64,000 bases of DNA, taken from positions 1-64,000 of the forward strand of contig NZ_NFLI01000005.1 in assembly GCF_002160825.1 (NCBI RefSeq), written 5' to 3'. The DNA comes from Lachnoclostridium sp. An131. GTDB lineage: Bacteria > Bacillota > Clostridia > Lachnospirales > Lachnospiraceae. The translations under genes were made by a program, and so were the position numbers. Below the pieces are notes generated by a model that made no database searches, was not told the origin of the DNA, and worked only from the letters and a program-made list of their open reading frames with translations. Shown piece after piece: positions 40,972-49,537 of the stretch; position 1 is the stretch's first letter, and each line of letters starts with the position of its first letter.

Positions 40972-41000
40972 AGAATATGCAAAATCAGGGATTTTGTCAA
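40972..41000 (-). promoter_or_regulatory. promoter of the cysE T-box transcript
   Basis: Minus strand TTGACA (40995-41000), 17 bases, TATTCT (40972-40977), located right after the upstream acetyltransferase gene. Confidence 0.75.
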
Positions 41001-41007
41001 GTGCTGT

Positions 41008-41862
41008 CTACACTGTCTCGTTGATGTAAATGCCGTCTATCACCTGGACCCGGCCCAGCCTTTCAATCACAGACTGCGGATTTTCCGCATCTTTAAGCCC
41101 GGGCAGCTCCTCCGGCCCCAGCATACCGCAGAGAAAGCTTCCCAGATCCGCAATGGATACCCGTATCTCCGGCTTTGAAGCCGTAGCAGACAGAGTGCTT
41201 CCCTCTTCTGAGAAATCCCATCGAAAGACGCCGTTGTTTCCGGGCAGAATTCTGTCCTCTATCTCTATATTCAGGCTCTGCTCCTGCTCTGCCCCGATTC
41301 TCCGCACAAAGGACGGAAGATGCAGCAGACGAATCATCATAGGGGTGGATTCCCAGCCCGGCCAGTCAATATGGCGCCTGGCATAGGCCTCGTCCTTTTC
41401 CGTGTACAGATCATAATCCTCTGAAAGCTCTTCCTGGCTAAGCTCAGACAAGCCTTCTTCATCGTCATTTCCCATCAGCCGGAAGTCAAAGGGCGTATAG
41501 ATAGCCTCGTCCGCAGGCATCAGAAATGTAAAAGGATATTTCTGCTCTTCCATATCCCGAAGCGCCTTTGTAAGAAGCGCACTCATCAGTCCCCTGCGCC
41601 GGAATGCAAACCTCGTGGCCACGGCCACCAGGTAATCTGCCGGAACGCTTTCTCCCCGGAAACGGAAGGTGTAGGGATTGCGGTGCAGCATGGACACAAT
41701 CTCTCCGTTTTCCTCTGCCGCAAGGATTTCGTTGTCCACTGCCTTTACCTGATAATAAGCGTCCACAAAGGCCTGCTCATCCTCTACAAATACTTCCTCG
41801 TAAAGCTTTCTGGAGCGCTCATGCTCCTGCCTGTCCAGATAACGAATCTCCATCCTGCTCAC
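41008..41862 (-). CDS. GNAT family N-acetyltransferase, Eis-like
   Basis: A 284-residue protein. The first 150 residues form a GNAT domain with the acetyl-CoA loop VATRFAFRRRGLMSALLTKA. Further residues form a second domain (LNIEIEDRILPGNNGVFRWD) resembling the C-terminal sterol-carrier-like part of Eis proteins, which are usually about 400 residues. The middle GNAT repeat seems shortened. The substrate is unknown; Eis relatives acetylate aminoglycosides and other amines. The gene is four bases after ispF. Confidence 0.75.
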   Translation of the reverse strand: MSRMEIRYLDRQEHERSRKLYEEVFVEDEQAFVDAYYQVKAVDNEILAAEENGEIVSMLHRNPYTFRFRGESVPADYLVAVATRFAFRRRGLMSALLTKALRDMEEQKYPFTFLMPADEAIYTPFDFRLMGNDDEEGLSELSQEELSEDYDLYTEKDEAYARRHIDWPGWESTPMMIRLLHLPSFVRRIGAEQEQSLNIEIEDRILPGNNGVFRWDFSEEGSTLSATASKPEIRVSIADLGSFLCGMLGPEELPGLKDAENPQSVIERLGRVQVIDGIYINETV

Positions 41863-41865
41863 CTC

Positions 41866-42420
41866 TTACTGATTTCCGGAAGAGCCCGGGCACCCGGCAC
41901 AGCCGCCGCAGCCCTGCTGCGGCTCCATCACATCGTCATACACATATTCTGCCGGGAACAGCAGGCACACCGCCTGGGAGGAAATCCCCTCTCCGGATCC
42001 GGTGAAGCCCAGCCCCTCCTCCGTCGTCGCCTTGATATTGATCTGGCTCTCTTCGATTCGGAGAACCTCCGCAATATTTTTCCTCATAACCGATATATGC
42101 GGCGCCATCTTCGGCCTCTGCGCGATAATAGTGGCGTCGATATTTCCGACTGTGTAGCCCTCCTTCTCCAAAAGCTCTCCCACATGCTCCAGGAGCTTCA
42201 GGCTGGAAATTCCTTTGTAAGCCGGATCCGAATCCGGGAAATGCTTTCCGATATCTCCAAGAGCCGCCGCTCCCAAAAGCGCATCCATCACCGCATGCAG
42301 CAGCACATCTGCATCCGAATGGCCCAGAAGTCCCTTTTCATAAGGAATCTTCACTCCGCCGAGGATCAGATCTCTTCCTTCTGTCAGCCTGTGCACATCA
42401 TAACCCATTCCTATCCGCAT
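41866..42420 (-). CDS. ispF: 2-C-methyl-D-erythritol 2,4-cyclodiphosphate synthase with Cys-rich tail
   Basis: A 184-residue enzyme of the non-mevalonate isoprenoid pathway. Motifs: MGYDVHRL with the zinc His, [20 protein letters not shown], and [17 protein letters not shown]. The family usually ends near residue 160; here the protein continues with a tail containing [10 protein letters not shown]. The three cysteines could bind metal, but this is unproven. It stands outside any visible pathway operon. Confidence 0.92.
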   Translation of the reverse strand: MRIGMGYDVHRLTEGRDLILGGVKIPYEKGLLGHSDADVLLHAVMDALLGAAALGDIGKHFPDSDPAYKGISSLKLLEHVGELLEKEGYTVGNIDATIIAQRPKMAPHISVMRKNIAEVLRIEESQINIKATTEEGLGFTGSGEGISSQAVCLLFPAEYVYDDVMEPQQGCGGCAGCPGSSGNQ

Positions 42421-42514
42421 TTTTGCACCTCTTTCTTTTCGCGGCAGCTGCCGCAGAAATCTGCCGGTTTCCCTTTGTTCTATAGAATCTGTTCCTGCTG
42501 CCTCTGGCTGTATT

Positions 42515-43009
42515 TTAGTCCCCGAGAAGCTCTCGAATCACCTTCCACTGCTCAATCAAAGCCTCCAGAGAGCTGGCCGCATTCGCCGGACTCGTGGAAG
42601 GCAGCCGGATGGCCGTGCAGCCGGTCACCGGATACAGATATTTCTGATACAGCTTGTAGGCCGTGCCTCCGTTTGTATAGATCTGGCGGATTTGAGCCGC
42701 CTCCAGGATCCTGCTTAAGTCATTTGGAACTACATCCCGGATACTGCTGTCGCTGGAGCCCTGAATCTCACAGCTTGCTATCACATCCCAGAGCGCAATT
42801 CTGTTCCTCAAAAGGAACTCCTTCTTCTCCGGGATGCTTCCAGGGGTCTCCTGCCCCGTCACTGCCGCCAGCGTCCTCCAAAACCGATTCTGCGGATGAT
42901 GATAAAAAAATCCGGCTTCTCTCGATTTCACTGACGGAAAGCTCCCCAGAATCAGAATTCTGGAATGCCTGTCAAAAACCGGCTCAATCTCATGAAGCTC
43001 ATGCCCCAT
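42515..43009 (-). CDS. DNA-deoxyinosine/uracil-type glycosylase
   Basis: From ATG 43009 (GGAGGGAAG upstream) it gives 164 residues: [20 protein letters not shown], then [20 protein letters not shown] and LPSTSPANA near 137-145. These are the two active-site motifs of the uracil-DNA glycosylase superfamily members that act on hypoxanthine. It starts base-excision repair of deaminated adenine. The longer frame from 43195 crosses a 14-bp inverted repeat and is rejected. Confidence 0.8.
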   Translation of the reverse strand: MGHELHEIEPVFDRHSRILILGSFPSVKSREAGFFYHHPQNRFWRTLAAVTGQETPGSIPEKKEFLLRNRIALWDVIASCEIQGSSDSSIRDVVPNDLSRILEAAQIRQIYTNGGTAYKLYQKYLYPVTGCTAIRLPSTSPANAASSLEALIEQWKVIRELLGD

Positions 43010-43056
43010 CCATCTTCCCTCCGTATTGCCCTGCCGGAAGCACTTTTTGTGCTCCC

Positions 43057-43097
43057 GGTTACTATTCACAGCCGATTCAGAAATGTGAATAGTAACC
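43057..43097. repeat. perfect 14-bp inverted repeat carrying TGTGAATAGTAAC
   Basis: GGTTACTATTCACA (43057-43070) and TGTGAATAGTAACC (43084-43097), loop 13 bases, ahead of the glycosylase gene. TGTGAATAGTAAC also occurs at 57232-57244. No T-run follows, so it is not a standard terminator. Confidence 0.6.
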
Positions 43098-43175
43098 GTC
43101 CCCGGCCTGTCTACCCACAGTTTACAGGGATACCTCCCCTTTGTCAACAGCAAAGCAGTATCCCCAGGCAGACAA

Positions 43176-43218
43176 AAAGAAAAGCTCAAAAACATTGCAT
43201 TCGCAATATCTTTGAGCT
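43176..43218 (-). terminator. terminator of the tRNA-Val/tRNA-Met unit
   Basis: Minus strand AGCTCAAA (43211-43218) / TTTGAGCT (43183-43190), with an inner ATTGC/GCAAT helix, followed by TTTCTTTTT. Confidence 0.85.
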
Positions 43219-43227
43219 GTTTATCAG

Positions 43228-43301
43228 TAGCGAGGAAGGGACTTGAACCCCCGACACTGCGGGTATGAACCGCATGCTCTAGCCAGCTGAGCTACCTCGC
43301 C
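43228..43301 (-). tRNA. tRNA-Met (anticodon CAT, elongator-like)
   Basis: A 74-base cloverleaf: acceptor GGCGAGG / CCTCGCT, anticodon loop TTCATAC giving CAT, T-arm GGGGGTTCAAGTCCC. A paired first base (G-U) and no C1-A72 mismatch argue against an initiator. Confidence 0.92.
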
Positions 43302-43305
43302 GTAA

Positions 43306-43378
43306 TGGGACCTATAGGGCTCGAACCTATGACCCTCTGCTTGTAAGGCAGATGCTCTCCCAGCTGAGCTAAGATCCC
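43306..43378 (-). tRNA. tRNA-Val (anticodon TAC)
   Basis: A 73-base cloverleaf: acceptor GGGATCT / AGGTCCC, anticodon loop CTTACAA giving TAC, T-arm TAGGTTCGAGCCCTA. Four bases from tRNA-Met; one transcript. Confidence 0.93.
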
Positions 43379-43528
43379 ATTCGTGTGGGCCGTTATCTCC
43401 GACCCGCTTTGCTATTATACTATTATGTTCCGACAAAAGTCAAGAACTTTTTTTATAAATTTTCAAAAATTTTTTTTCACTGATTTCCTCTTTTGTGACT
43501 CATACCTTCCCCCCTTATTTCCAAGAAC

Positions 43529-44368
43529 CTAAACTTCTCCGTTCTTAAACCTCCAGATCATTTCACTGGTCAGGCTGATGTTTAAAGGCTGCGCCGGCGC
43601 TTCCTCTCTGGTAAACCAGCCTGCTGTAGCCAGCTCATCCGTGTCCAGGGTGATCGTATCCTCCCCGTCCAGCTCCGCAAAGAAGCCCATGAGCAGCGTC
43701 TCTGAGAATGACCAGGGCTGGCTCTTATAATACCGCAGGTTCTTCACATGCAGCCCAACTTCCTCATAGACCTCTCTTTTCACAGTCTCCTCCACAGTCT
43801 CCCCTATCTCGGTAAAACCGGCAATCAGCGCATAATAGGGGACGTCTCCTCTGCCCGCGTACTTGGACATCAGAAGCTTGTCGTTATGAATGACGCCTAT
43901 GATGACTGCCGGGGAAATTTTCGGGTATTCCGTCTGTCCGCAGTCCGGGCACTGCAGCATTCTCTCCTTATCTGAATGAACCATAGGGCATCCGCAGTGG
44001 CCGCAGAATACATGGCTGTCATACCAGTGCCAGAGCTGATATGCCGTAATGCCTGCGAAAGAAAGCCACTGGGGCGCAGCTGACCTGAAATTCCGGATGC
44101 TGTCCAGACGATAGGCTTTTCTCTCAGGCGCCTGCAGCTCTTTTACCAGATAGAAATTCTGATCATCGATGGAAAACAGGTAAATCACACGGTCAGAGAG
44201 TCTTCTCTCCACCTCCGGATAATCCTGGAACCTTGGAAATGCAAGCTCCGGTGTGTCCCAGGCTGCCAGAGCCTTTCTTTCCTCAAAATACAGAAGAAAG
44301 CTGTCCTCCTTCGGCGGTACCGGCCTGTATTCATTATGGTATGTATGAGGTGCTATATCCTGAATCAT
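43529..44368 (-). CDS. nudC: NAD+ diphosphatase / NADH pyrophosphatase (Nudix)
   Basis: A 279-residue protein: an N-terminal domain, a zinc ribbon (CGHCGCPMVHSDKERMLQCP..CG, residues about 138-165), then a Nudix domain with the full box GFTEIGETVEETVKREVYEE and the NudC signature SQPWSF. It splits NAD(H), or removes NAD caps from RNA, giving NMN and AMP. Length and layout are standard. Confidence 0.9.
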   Translation of the reverse strand: MIQDIAPHTYHNEYRPVPPKEDSFLLYFEERKALAAWDTPELAFPRFQDYPEVERRLSDRVIYLFSIDDQNFYLVKELQAPERKAYRLDSIRNFRSAAPQWLSFAGITAYQLWHWYDSHVFCGHCGCPMVHSDKERMLQCPDCGQTEYPKISPAVIIGVIHNDKLLMSKYAGRGDVPYYALIAGFTEIGETVEETVKREVYEEVGLHVKNLRYYKSQPWSFSETLLMGFFAELDGEDTITLDTDELATAGWFTREEAPAQPLNISLTSEMIWRFKNGEV

Positions 44369-44482
44369 CTTCTTATCCTCCTGCTACTCTAAATATTCTG
44401 TCTGTTGTTCGATGTTCCTTTTATCAAGCTCTCCAGTATAAATCTCTTCAGGCTTCTCTGATTGGGCCTTTCCGCTCCGTAA

Positions 44483-45544
44483 TCACGCCTTCTGCGCCTC
44501 TTCCAGCTCTTCCGCCGCGTCTCCGCGCTCCATGCTCAGCCTCCATCCGGCGGCCTCCACCCGCTTTTTCAGGTCTGCCAGGCTCTCCGCCGCCTCGTCC
44601 CCGGTGCAGAGCTTGTTGTCATACAGCTCATACTGCTTTCTGTTTGCCGCCGGAGACAGGTTCGGCATTACCACGTTTGCCCCCGCTGCAAATCCCTTTT
44701 CCCGTCCCATGGGATCCATCGTTCCGAGAGCCGTCGTAGCCGGAAGCAATACCCTTGGCAGAAGAATCCGGACAATAGACAACAGCCGGAGCGTCAGCTC
44801 CACACTCCCTGCAGGCTCATCCCTGAAGGGCGTACTGTGGTGAGGAATAAAGGGGCCGATCCCGGCCATCTGGGGCTTAAGCTCTCTCAGAAACAGGAGA
44901 TCCTCCGCCAGCTCAGCATAGGTCTGTCCCGGAGAGCCTGCCATAAACCCAGCTCCTACCTGGTAGCCCAAATCCTTCAGCTGATACAGACACTGCTTCC
45001 TGTGGACGAGGCTCATCTCGGCGGGATGAAGCCTCCGGTAGTGCTCCTCGGAGGCCGTCTCATGGCGCAGCAGATAACGGTCGGCTCCGGCCTCCCGAAG
45101 CCTCCGGTAGCTTTCATAAGAGCGTTCCCCGACAGACAGGGTAACCGCGCAGTCCGGGTACTGCTCCTTAATAGAACGGATGATCCTCTCCAGGCGCTCG
45201 TCGGTATACCAGGGATCCTCGCCGCCCTGAAGCACATAGGTCTGAAAGCCCAGCCGGCTCCCCTCTTCACAGCAGGAAAGAATCTCTTCCTCTGTCAGCC
45301 GGTAACGTTCCAGTCCCCGGCTGCTTCTGCGGATTCCGCAATAAAAGCAGTCGTTTCTGCAGTAATTTGTAAATTCAATCAATCCGCGCACGTAGACCGC
45401 ATTCCCATAGTATTTCTTTCTGAGGCGTACCGCCTCCTCCGCCAGCCTGTGTGCAGCCTGCCGGTCTTCGGAAGCCCTCAGAAGCTCTACATACTCTGTT
45501 TTCCCAAGCTCAGGATTCCGGATAAAGCGTTCTATGATGTCCAT
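44483..45544 (-). CDS. hydE: [FeFe]-hydrogenase maturase HydE (radical SAM)
   Basis: A 353-residue radical SAM protein with the cluster motif CRNDCFYCG (near 63-71), followed by LTEEEILSCCEEGSRLGFQT and the glycine-rich LQGGEDPW. The C-terminal half matches HydE/BioB-like enzymes (TTALGTMDPMGREKGFAAGA). HydE helps build the dithiomethylamine ligand of the H-cluster. hydF, hydG and the hydrogenase itself are not in the window, so they must be elsewhere. Confidence 0.88.
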   Translation of the reverse strand: MDIIERFIRNPELGKTEYVELLRASEDRQAAHRLAEEAVRLRKKYYGNAVYVRGLIEFTNYCRNDCFYCGIRRSSRGLERYRLTEEEILSCCEEGSRLGFQTYVLQGGEDPWYTDERLERIIRSIKEQYPDCAVTLSVGERSYESYRRLREAGADRYLLRHETASEEHYRRLHPAEMSLVHRKQCLYQLKDLGYQVGAGFMAGSPGQTYAELAEDLLFLRELKPQMAGIGPFIPHHSTPFRDEPAGSVELTLRLLSIVRILLPRVLLPATTALGTMDPMGREKGFAAGANVVMPNLSPAANRKQYELYDNKLCTGDEAAESLADLKKRVEAAGWRLSMERGDAAEELEEAQKA

Positions 45545-45567
45545 AACCTTCCAGCCTTTTTTCAGAA

Positions 45568-45607
45568 GGGGCCGCGAGAAAACAACTTCTTCTGCTCCCG
45601 CGGCCCC
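45568..45607. terminator. GC-rich hairpin between the VOC gene and hydE
   Basis: GGGGCCGCG / CGCGGCCCC (45568-45576 with 45599-45607). T-runs are poor on both sides, so it may only partly end transcription. Confidence 0.5.
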
Positions 45608-45631
45608 GCCTTATTACAATCCTTACAATTC

Positions 45632-46045
45632 TTACAGATACTGGTTAAACTCTACCCTCTCGCCGTTCGGTCCAAGCACGGTAAACCAGGCCACTCCATT
45701 CTCATAGAACGGCAGGGACTGAATCTCCTGATCCAGCATCGTACAGCCGGAGGCCTTCATCTCTTCAAAAGCCGCCTTCACATCCTGTACATTGAGAGCC
45801 AGATGATCGATATGGCCATCCTTTCTGGCTGCTGCCTCTTTCACAGCCTCCGGATCATTCTGGTAAAGCTCAATGACCAGATTTCCCTTCTTTACAAAGA
45901 CCGCATGGCAGCCCGCCTCCGGCAGATTCTTTTCCTCGATTACCTCAAATCCCAGAAGCTCTGTGTACCATCTGATGCTTTCCTGCAGGTCTGCCGCCGG
46001 GATTCCCAGATGCTGCAGTCCCGTCACATTCTCTTTGATCGTCAT
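45632..46045 (-). CDS. VOC family protein (glyoxalase/epimerase-like)
   Basis: A 137-residue protein with two beta-alpha-beta-beta-beta modules: GLQHLGIPAADLQESIRWYT, LGFEVIEE and DGHIDHLALNVQDVKAAFEE, ending GPNGERVEFNQYL. The metal ligands are probably H14, E (VIELYQ), H (HIDHLAL) and E (RVEFNQ). Candidate roles are lactoylglutathione lyase or methylmalonyl-CoA epimerase. It lies three bases after thrS on the same strand. Confidence 0.8.
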   Translation of the reverse strand: MTIKENVTGLQHLGIPAADLQESIRWYTELLGFEVIEEKNLPEAGCHAVFVKKGNLVIELYQNDPEAVKEAAARKDGHIDHLALNVQDVKAAFEEMKASGCTMLDQEIQSLPFYENGVAWFTVLGPNGERVEFNQYL

Positions 46046-46048
46046 CGC

Positions 46049-47956
46049 TTACCTCTCCTTATTCTCGATTTCCTTTAAAATTCCCCCGATAAACTCATCC
46101 AGCTTTTTCGCTCCCTGATCTCCGCCTGCACGGGTTCTCACAGAGACGGTTCCCTCTTCCTCTTCCTTCTGGCCTACTACCAGCATATAAGGAATCTTGG
46201 CAGTCTGGGCCTCACGGATCTTATAGCCAATCTTCTCGGAACGCTCGTCAAGCTCTGTGCGGATTCCCGCATCCTGGAGCTTCTGCTCCACCGCCTTCGC
46301 GTAATCCATGTATTTCTCAGAAATCGGCAGCACACGCACCTGTACCGGAGCCAGCCAGGTCGGGAAGGCTCCCGCAAAATGCTCGATCAGGATACCGATA
46401 AAACGCTCGATAGATCCGAATACTACACGGTGAATCATAATCGGGCGGTGCTTCTCTCCGTCAGCTCCCACATACTCCAGCTCAAAGCGCTGGGGCAGCT
46501 GGAAATCAAGCTGGATTGTTCCGCACTGCCAGGTACGGCCGATGCAGTCTACCAGGTGGAAGTCAATCTTCGGCCCGTAGAACGCTCCGTCTCCCTCGTT
46601 AATTACATAGGGCAGTCCAAGCTCGTCCAGAGCTCCCTGCAGGGCAGAGGTCGCCATCTCCCAATCCTCATCACTTCCCATAGAATCCTCAGGACGGGTA
46701 GAAAGCTCCACATGGTACTGGAAGCCAAACAGAGAATAGGTGTCGTTGATCAGCGCTACGACGCCCTTGATCTCATCCTTGATCTGCTCCGGAGTCATAA
46801 AGATATGCGCGTCGTCCTGCGTAAAGCAGCGCACACGCATCAGGCCGTGCAGCTGACCGGATTTCTCATGACGGTGCACCAGACCCAGCTCACCCATGCG
46901 GATCGGCAGATCACGGTAGGAACGGGGCTCGGAAGCATATACCAGCACGCCGCCCGGGCAGTTCATCGGCTTAATTGCGAAATCTTCCCCATCGATCTCT
47001 GTCGTATACATGTTGTTCTTATAGTGATCCCAGTGTCCGGAGGTCTCCCAGAGACTGCGGTTCAGAATCACCGGTGTGGATACCTCCACATAGCCTGCCT
47101 TCTTATGAATCTCTCTCCAGTAATCGAGAAGGGTATTCTTCAGAACCATTCCCTTGGGCAGGAAGAACGGGAATCCCGGGCCTGCCTCATGCATCATAAA
47201 GAGTCCCAGCTCCTTGCCAAGCTTTCTGTGATCGCGCTTCTTGGCTTCCTCCATCATGGTGATGTAGGCTTCCAGCTCTTCCTTCTTCGGGAATGCTGTC
47301 GCATAGAGACGGGTCAGCATCTTGTTGTGCTCGTCGCCTCTCCAGTATGCGCCTGCCAGACTCATGATCTTGAAGGCCTTTCCTACCTCCTTCGTGCTCT
47401 TCAGATGCGGTCCCGCACAGAGATCCACAAACTCTCCCTGCTGATAAAAGCTGATCTCCTCACCCTCAGGCAGATCCTCAATCAGCTCCACCTTGTAGGG
47501 CTCGCCCTTCTCCTTCATGAAGGCGATGGCTTCGTCACGGGGCTTTGTAAAGCGCACAATCTCCAGATTCTCTTTGATAATTTTCTTCATCTCCGCCTCA
47601 ATCTTGTCGAAATCATCGGAGGTGAGCGGCGTCTCAAAATCCATATCGTAATAAAAGCCGTCCGCAATGGAAGGCCCAATGGCCAGCTTCACGCCCGGAT
47701 ACAGACGCTTCACTGCCTGCGCCATCACATGGCTGGCTGTATGGCGCAGCACCGGCAGCGCCTTCTCATCCTTCAGGGTCAGGATATTCAGCTGGCAGTC
47801 CTTATCCACGATGGTCCGGATGTCCACAACCTCTCCGTCAATCTCGCCGGCGCAGGCTGCGCGGGCCAGACCCTCGCTCAGATCAAGAGCAATGTCGTAT
47901 ACGGATTTGCTTTCTGCGTACTCCTTTACGGAGCCGTCTTTCAAAGTAATCTTCAT
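46049..47956 (-). CDS. thrS: threonyl-tRNA synthetase
   Basis: The start is ATG 47956 (GGAGAGAACCCAAAC upstream; the preceding 25 codons are rejected), giving 635 residues. It has TGS, editing (HTASHVMAQAVKRLYPG with the HxxxH motif), catalytic class II and anticodon-binding domains. Catalytic motifs include MNCPGGVLVY with the zinc Cys and VRCFTQDDAHIF. It charges tRNA-Thr. Controlled by the T-box leader upstream. Confidence 0.95.
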   Translation of the reverse strand: MKITLKDGSVKEYAESKSVYDIALDLSEGLARAACAGEIDGEVVDIRTIVDKDCQLNILTLKDEKALPVLRHTASHVMAQAVKRLYPGVKLAIGPSIADGFYYDMDFETPLTSDDFDKIEAEMKKIIKENLEIVRFTKPRDEAIAFMKEKGEPYKVELIEDLPEGEEISFYQQGEFVDLCAGPHLKSTKEVGKAFKIMSLAGAYWRGDEHNKMLTRLYATAFPKKEELEAYITMMEEAKKRDHRKLGKELGLFMMHEAGPGFPFFLPKGMVLKNTLLDYWREIHKKAGYVEVSTPVILNRSLWETSGHWDHYKNNMYTTEIDGEDFAIKPMNCPGGVLVYASEPRSYRDLPIRMGELGLVHRHEKSGQLHGLMRVRCFTQDDAHIFMTPEQIKDEIKGVVALINDTYSLFGFQYHVELSTRPEDSMGSDEDWEMATSALQGALDELGLPYVINEGDGAFYGPKIDFHLVDCIGRTWQCGTIQLDFQLPQRFELEYVGADGEKHRPIMIHRVVFGSIERFIGILIEHFAGAFPTWLAPVQVRVLPISEKYMDYAKAVEQKLQDAGIRTELDERSEKIGYKIREAQTAKIPYMLVVGQKEEEEGTVSVRTRAGGDQGAKKLDEFIGGILKEIENKER

Positions 47957-48075
47957 GTTTGGGTTCTCTCCTTTTTTGATTTTCTTTTTACTCTTTTCTT
48001 TGTTTTCCTGCTGGCAGCGGCAAAACGCCATGCTTTTGCACGGCTTGCAATCCTTTTACCCATGAGCCGTGCGCG

Positions 48076-48442
48076 CAAAAAAGCCCCTTTCTGCCGCTGC
48101 CGACAGAAAGGGACGATATTTTTCATTTTATCGCGGTTCCACCCTCTTTGCTTCATCCTCCGGCTGCTGCCGGCGACGAAACCACTTCATTCAGACGATA
48201 ACGGGGTCACCGGGCCGTATTGGGGCCGCTCTGAGCTGGTCTTCGGTCCGGATTCCTTCAGGCCGTTTTCCGCGCTTCCGGCGCTTCTGTACGTCCCTCT
48301 CTGTATCCTTCTGCTTCCTATGAGGATGCTCTCAGCCTGCACATCCCTCTCTGGCATATTCCACAGCCTACTCGTCTCATCATCGCTTTATTCTGTATGG
48401 TTGTTCTGACCGGAATCCTCTTCTTTTCCCGGGTTCCGTCTG
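48076..48442 (-). promoter_or_regulatory. T-box leader of thrS
   Basis: Minus strand AGGGTGGAACCGCG (48132-48145) is the T-box. The terminator CCCTTTCTG (48104-48112 as read) / CAGAAAGGG (48085-48093) ends in GCTTTTTTG. Around 290 bases of stem I sequence extend to the promoter. Presumed specifier: Thr. Confidence 0.88.
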
Positions 48443-48448
48443 AAATTC

Positions 48449-48476
48449 ATTATAGCATTGAAATAAGTTTTGTCAA
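48449..48476 (-). promoter_or_regulatory. thrS promoter
   Basis: Minus strand TTGACA (48471-48476), 16 bases, TATAAT (48449-48454). Confidence 0.8.
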
Positions 48477-48544
48477 CCGGAAATCCTTCCAATCTTGCCT
48501 TTCCTTCCGATATTTTCCCTGCAGCCCAAAAGGAATACACCGGC

Positions 48545-49336
48545 CTATTTCCAAATCACATCTGCCTGCCGCCTTGGCGCTGTCCGCCTGTAGGATACGG
48601 CCGGATACCCCGCCAGCATGCAGCAGACTATCCTTTTTTCTCCTGTCCCCAGCCATTCGCGAAGCCTGGGACTTGCCGAAAGCGCTCCTGCCAGATATCC
48701 GCTGTAGAGAACGCCCGCACCCTCAGCTACAGCCTGATTTTCCATATTTGCAGCCGCAAGGCCCCCGTCCAGAGGATTCTCTGCCGCAATCATCAGAAAG
48801 CAGGGCGAATTGAAGAAAAACGTGTCATCTTTCGGATTTCTCTTCCACAGATGGTAAAAATACCGGAAGGGACTCACGTAGGCAGGCGCATGCTCCTTCA
48901 AATTCTCCAGAATCTCCGGAAGCTCTTCCCAGAAAAGCTTTTTAAATTCCTCCAGCCTTTCCTGCACGACTACAAAGGTACAGGCCTGTGCATTCTTCGC
49001 CGTCGCAGTATAGCGGCCCGCGCTCAAAATTCTGTCCAGCTTCTCCTTCTCCAGAGGCTTCTCTTTGAAATTCCGAATGCTTCTGCGAAATTTCACTGCG
49101 TGAAGATAGTTTTCCGGCGAAATCCGGAAGGTATCCGGCTCATACTCCTCTACATCCTCCATATCATACTCAGGGATCGCCACAGCCCGTACCGGGCAGA
49201 TGGCCACACAGTGCCCGCACTGAATACAGGGCCGAACCGCCTCTGCTTTTTCCTCTTTTATTTCAATGGCGTGTCCAGGACAGTCCTTCACACAGGCTCC
49301 GCACCCGATACACAATTCCCGATCAATCGTTACCAT
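48545..49336 (-). CDS. ferredoxin-domain nitroreductase family protein
   Basis: ATG 49336 (ACAGGAGGAAAAGG upstream) gives 263 residues. Two 4Fe-4S motifs, CIGCGACVKDCPG and CIQCGHCVAICPV (residues 8-50), are followed by a nitroreductase fold beginning FRRSIRNFKEKPLEKEKLDR, with FMN-binding pattern RRSIR. Such fused proteins reduce nitro compounds or flavin-dependent substrates with electrons from ferredoxin. The physiological substrate is unknown. Single gene, convergent with nothing. Confidence 0.85.
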   Translation of the reverse strand: MVTIDRELCIGCGACVKDCPGHAIEIKEEKAEAVRPCIQCGHCVAICPVRAVAIPEYDMEDVEEYEPDTFRISPENYLHAVKFRRSIRNFKEKPLEKEKLDRILSAGRYTATAKNAQACTFVVVQERLEEFKKLFWEELPEILENLKEHAPAYVSPFRYFYHLWKRNPKDDTFFFNSPCFLMIAAENPLDGGLAAANMENQAVAEGAGVLYSGYLAGALSASPRLREWLGTGEKRIVCCMLAGYPAVSYRRTAPRRQADVIWK

Positions 49337-49454
49337 ATCCTTTTCCTCCTGTTCCTTCCGGCAGACCGGCAAGATAATCCCCCTCACGGTTGTCTTAATG
49401 TATAATAAACGCGGTTGCTTTTACTTTTTATATTATGAAAACAGAATACATGAA

Positions 49455-49495
49455 AGCCCCCGCACATTGCCCAGACAGGCATTGTGCGGGGGGCT
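49455..49495. terminator. terminator after ppdK
   Basis: AGCCCCCGCACATTGCC / GGCATTGTGCGGGGGGCT (49455-49495, small asymmetry), followed on the minus strand by CTTTCATG. Confidence 0.75.
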
Positions 49496-49537
49496 GCATT
49501 TAGATATAAGCCTCAGCGGTCAAATATGACAGACCTC

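Noticed and set aside
43057-43195. Extended start of the glycosylase gene at 43195
   Set aside because: The extension crosses the 14-bp inverted repeat and lacks a ribosome site; ATG 43009 fits the family.
46379-48409. 676-codon plus-strand open frame
   Set aside because: It is exactly antisense to thrS and its T-box; codon-biased genes often leave such frames open on the other strand. No domain or ribosome site.
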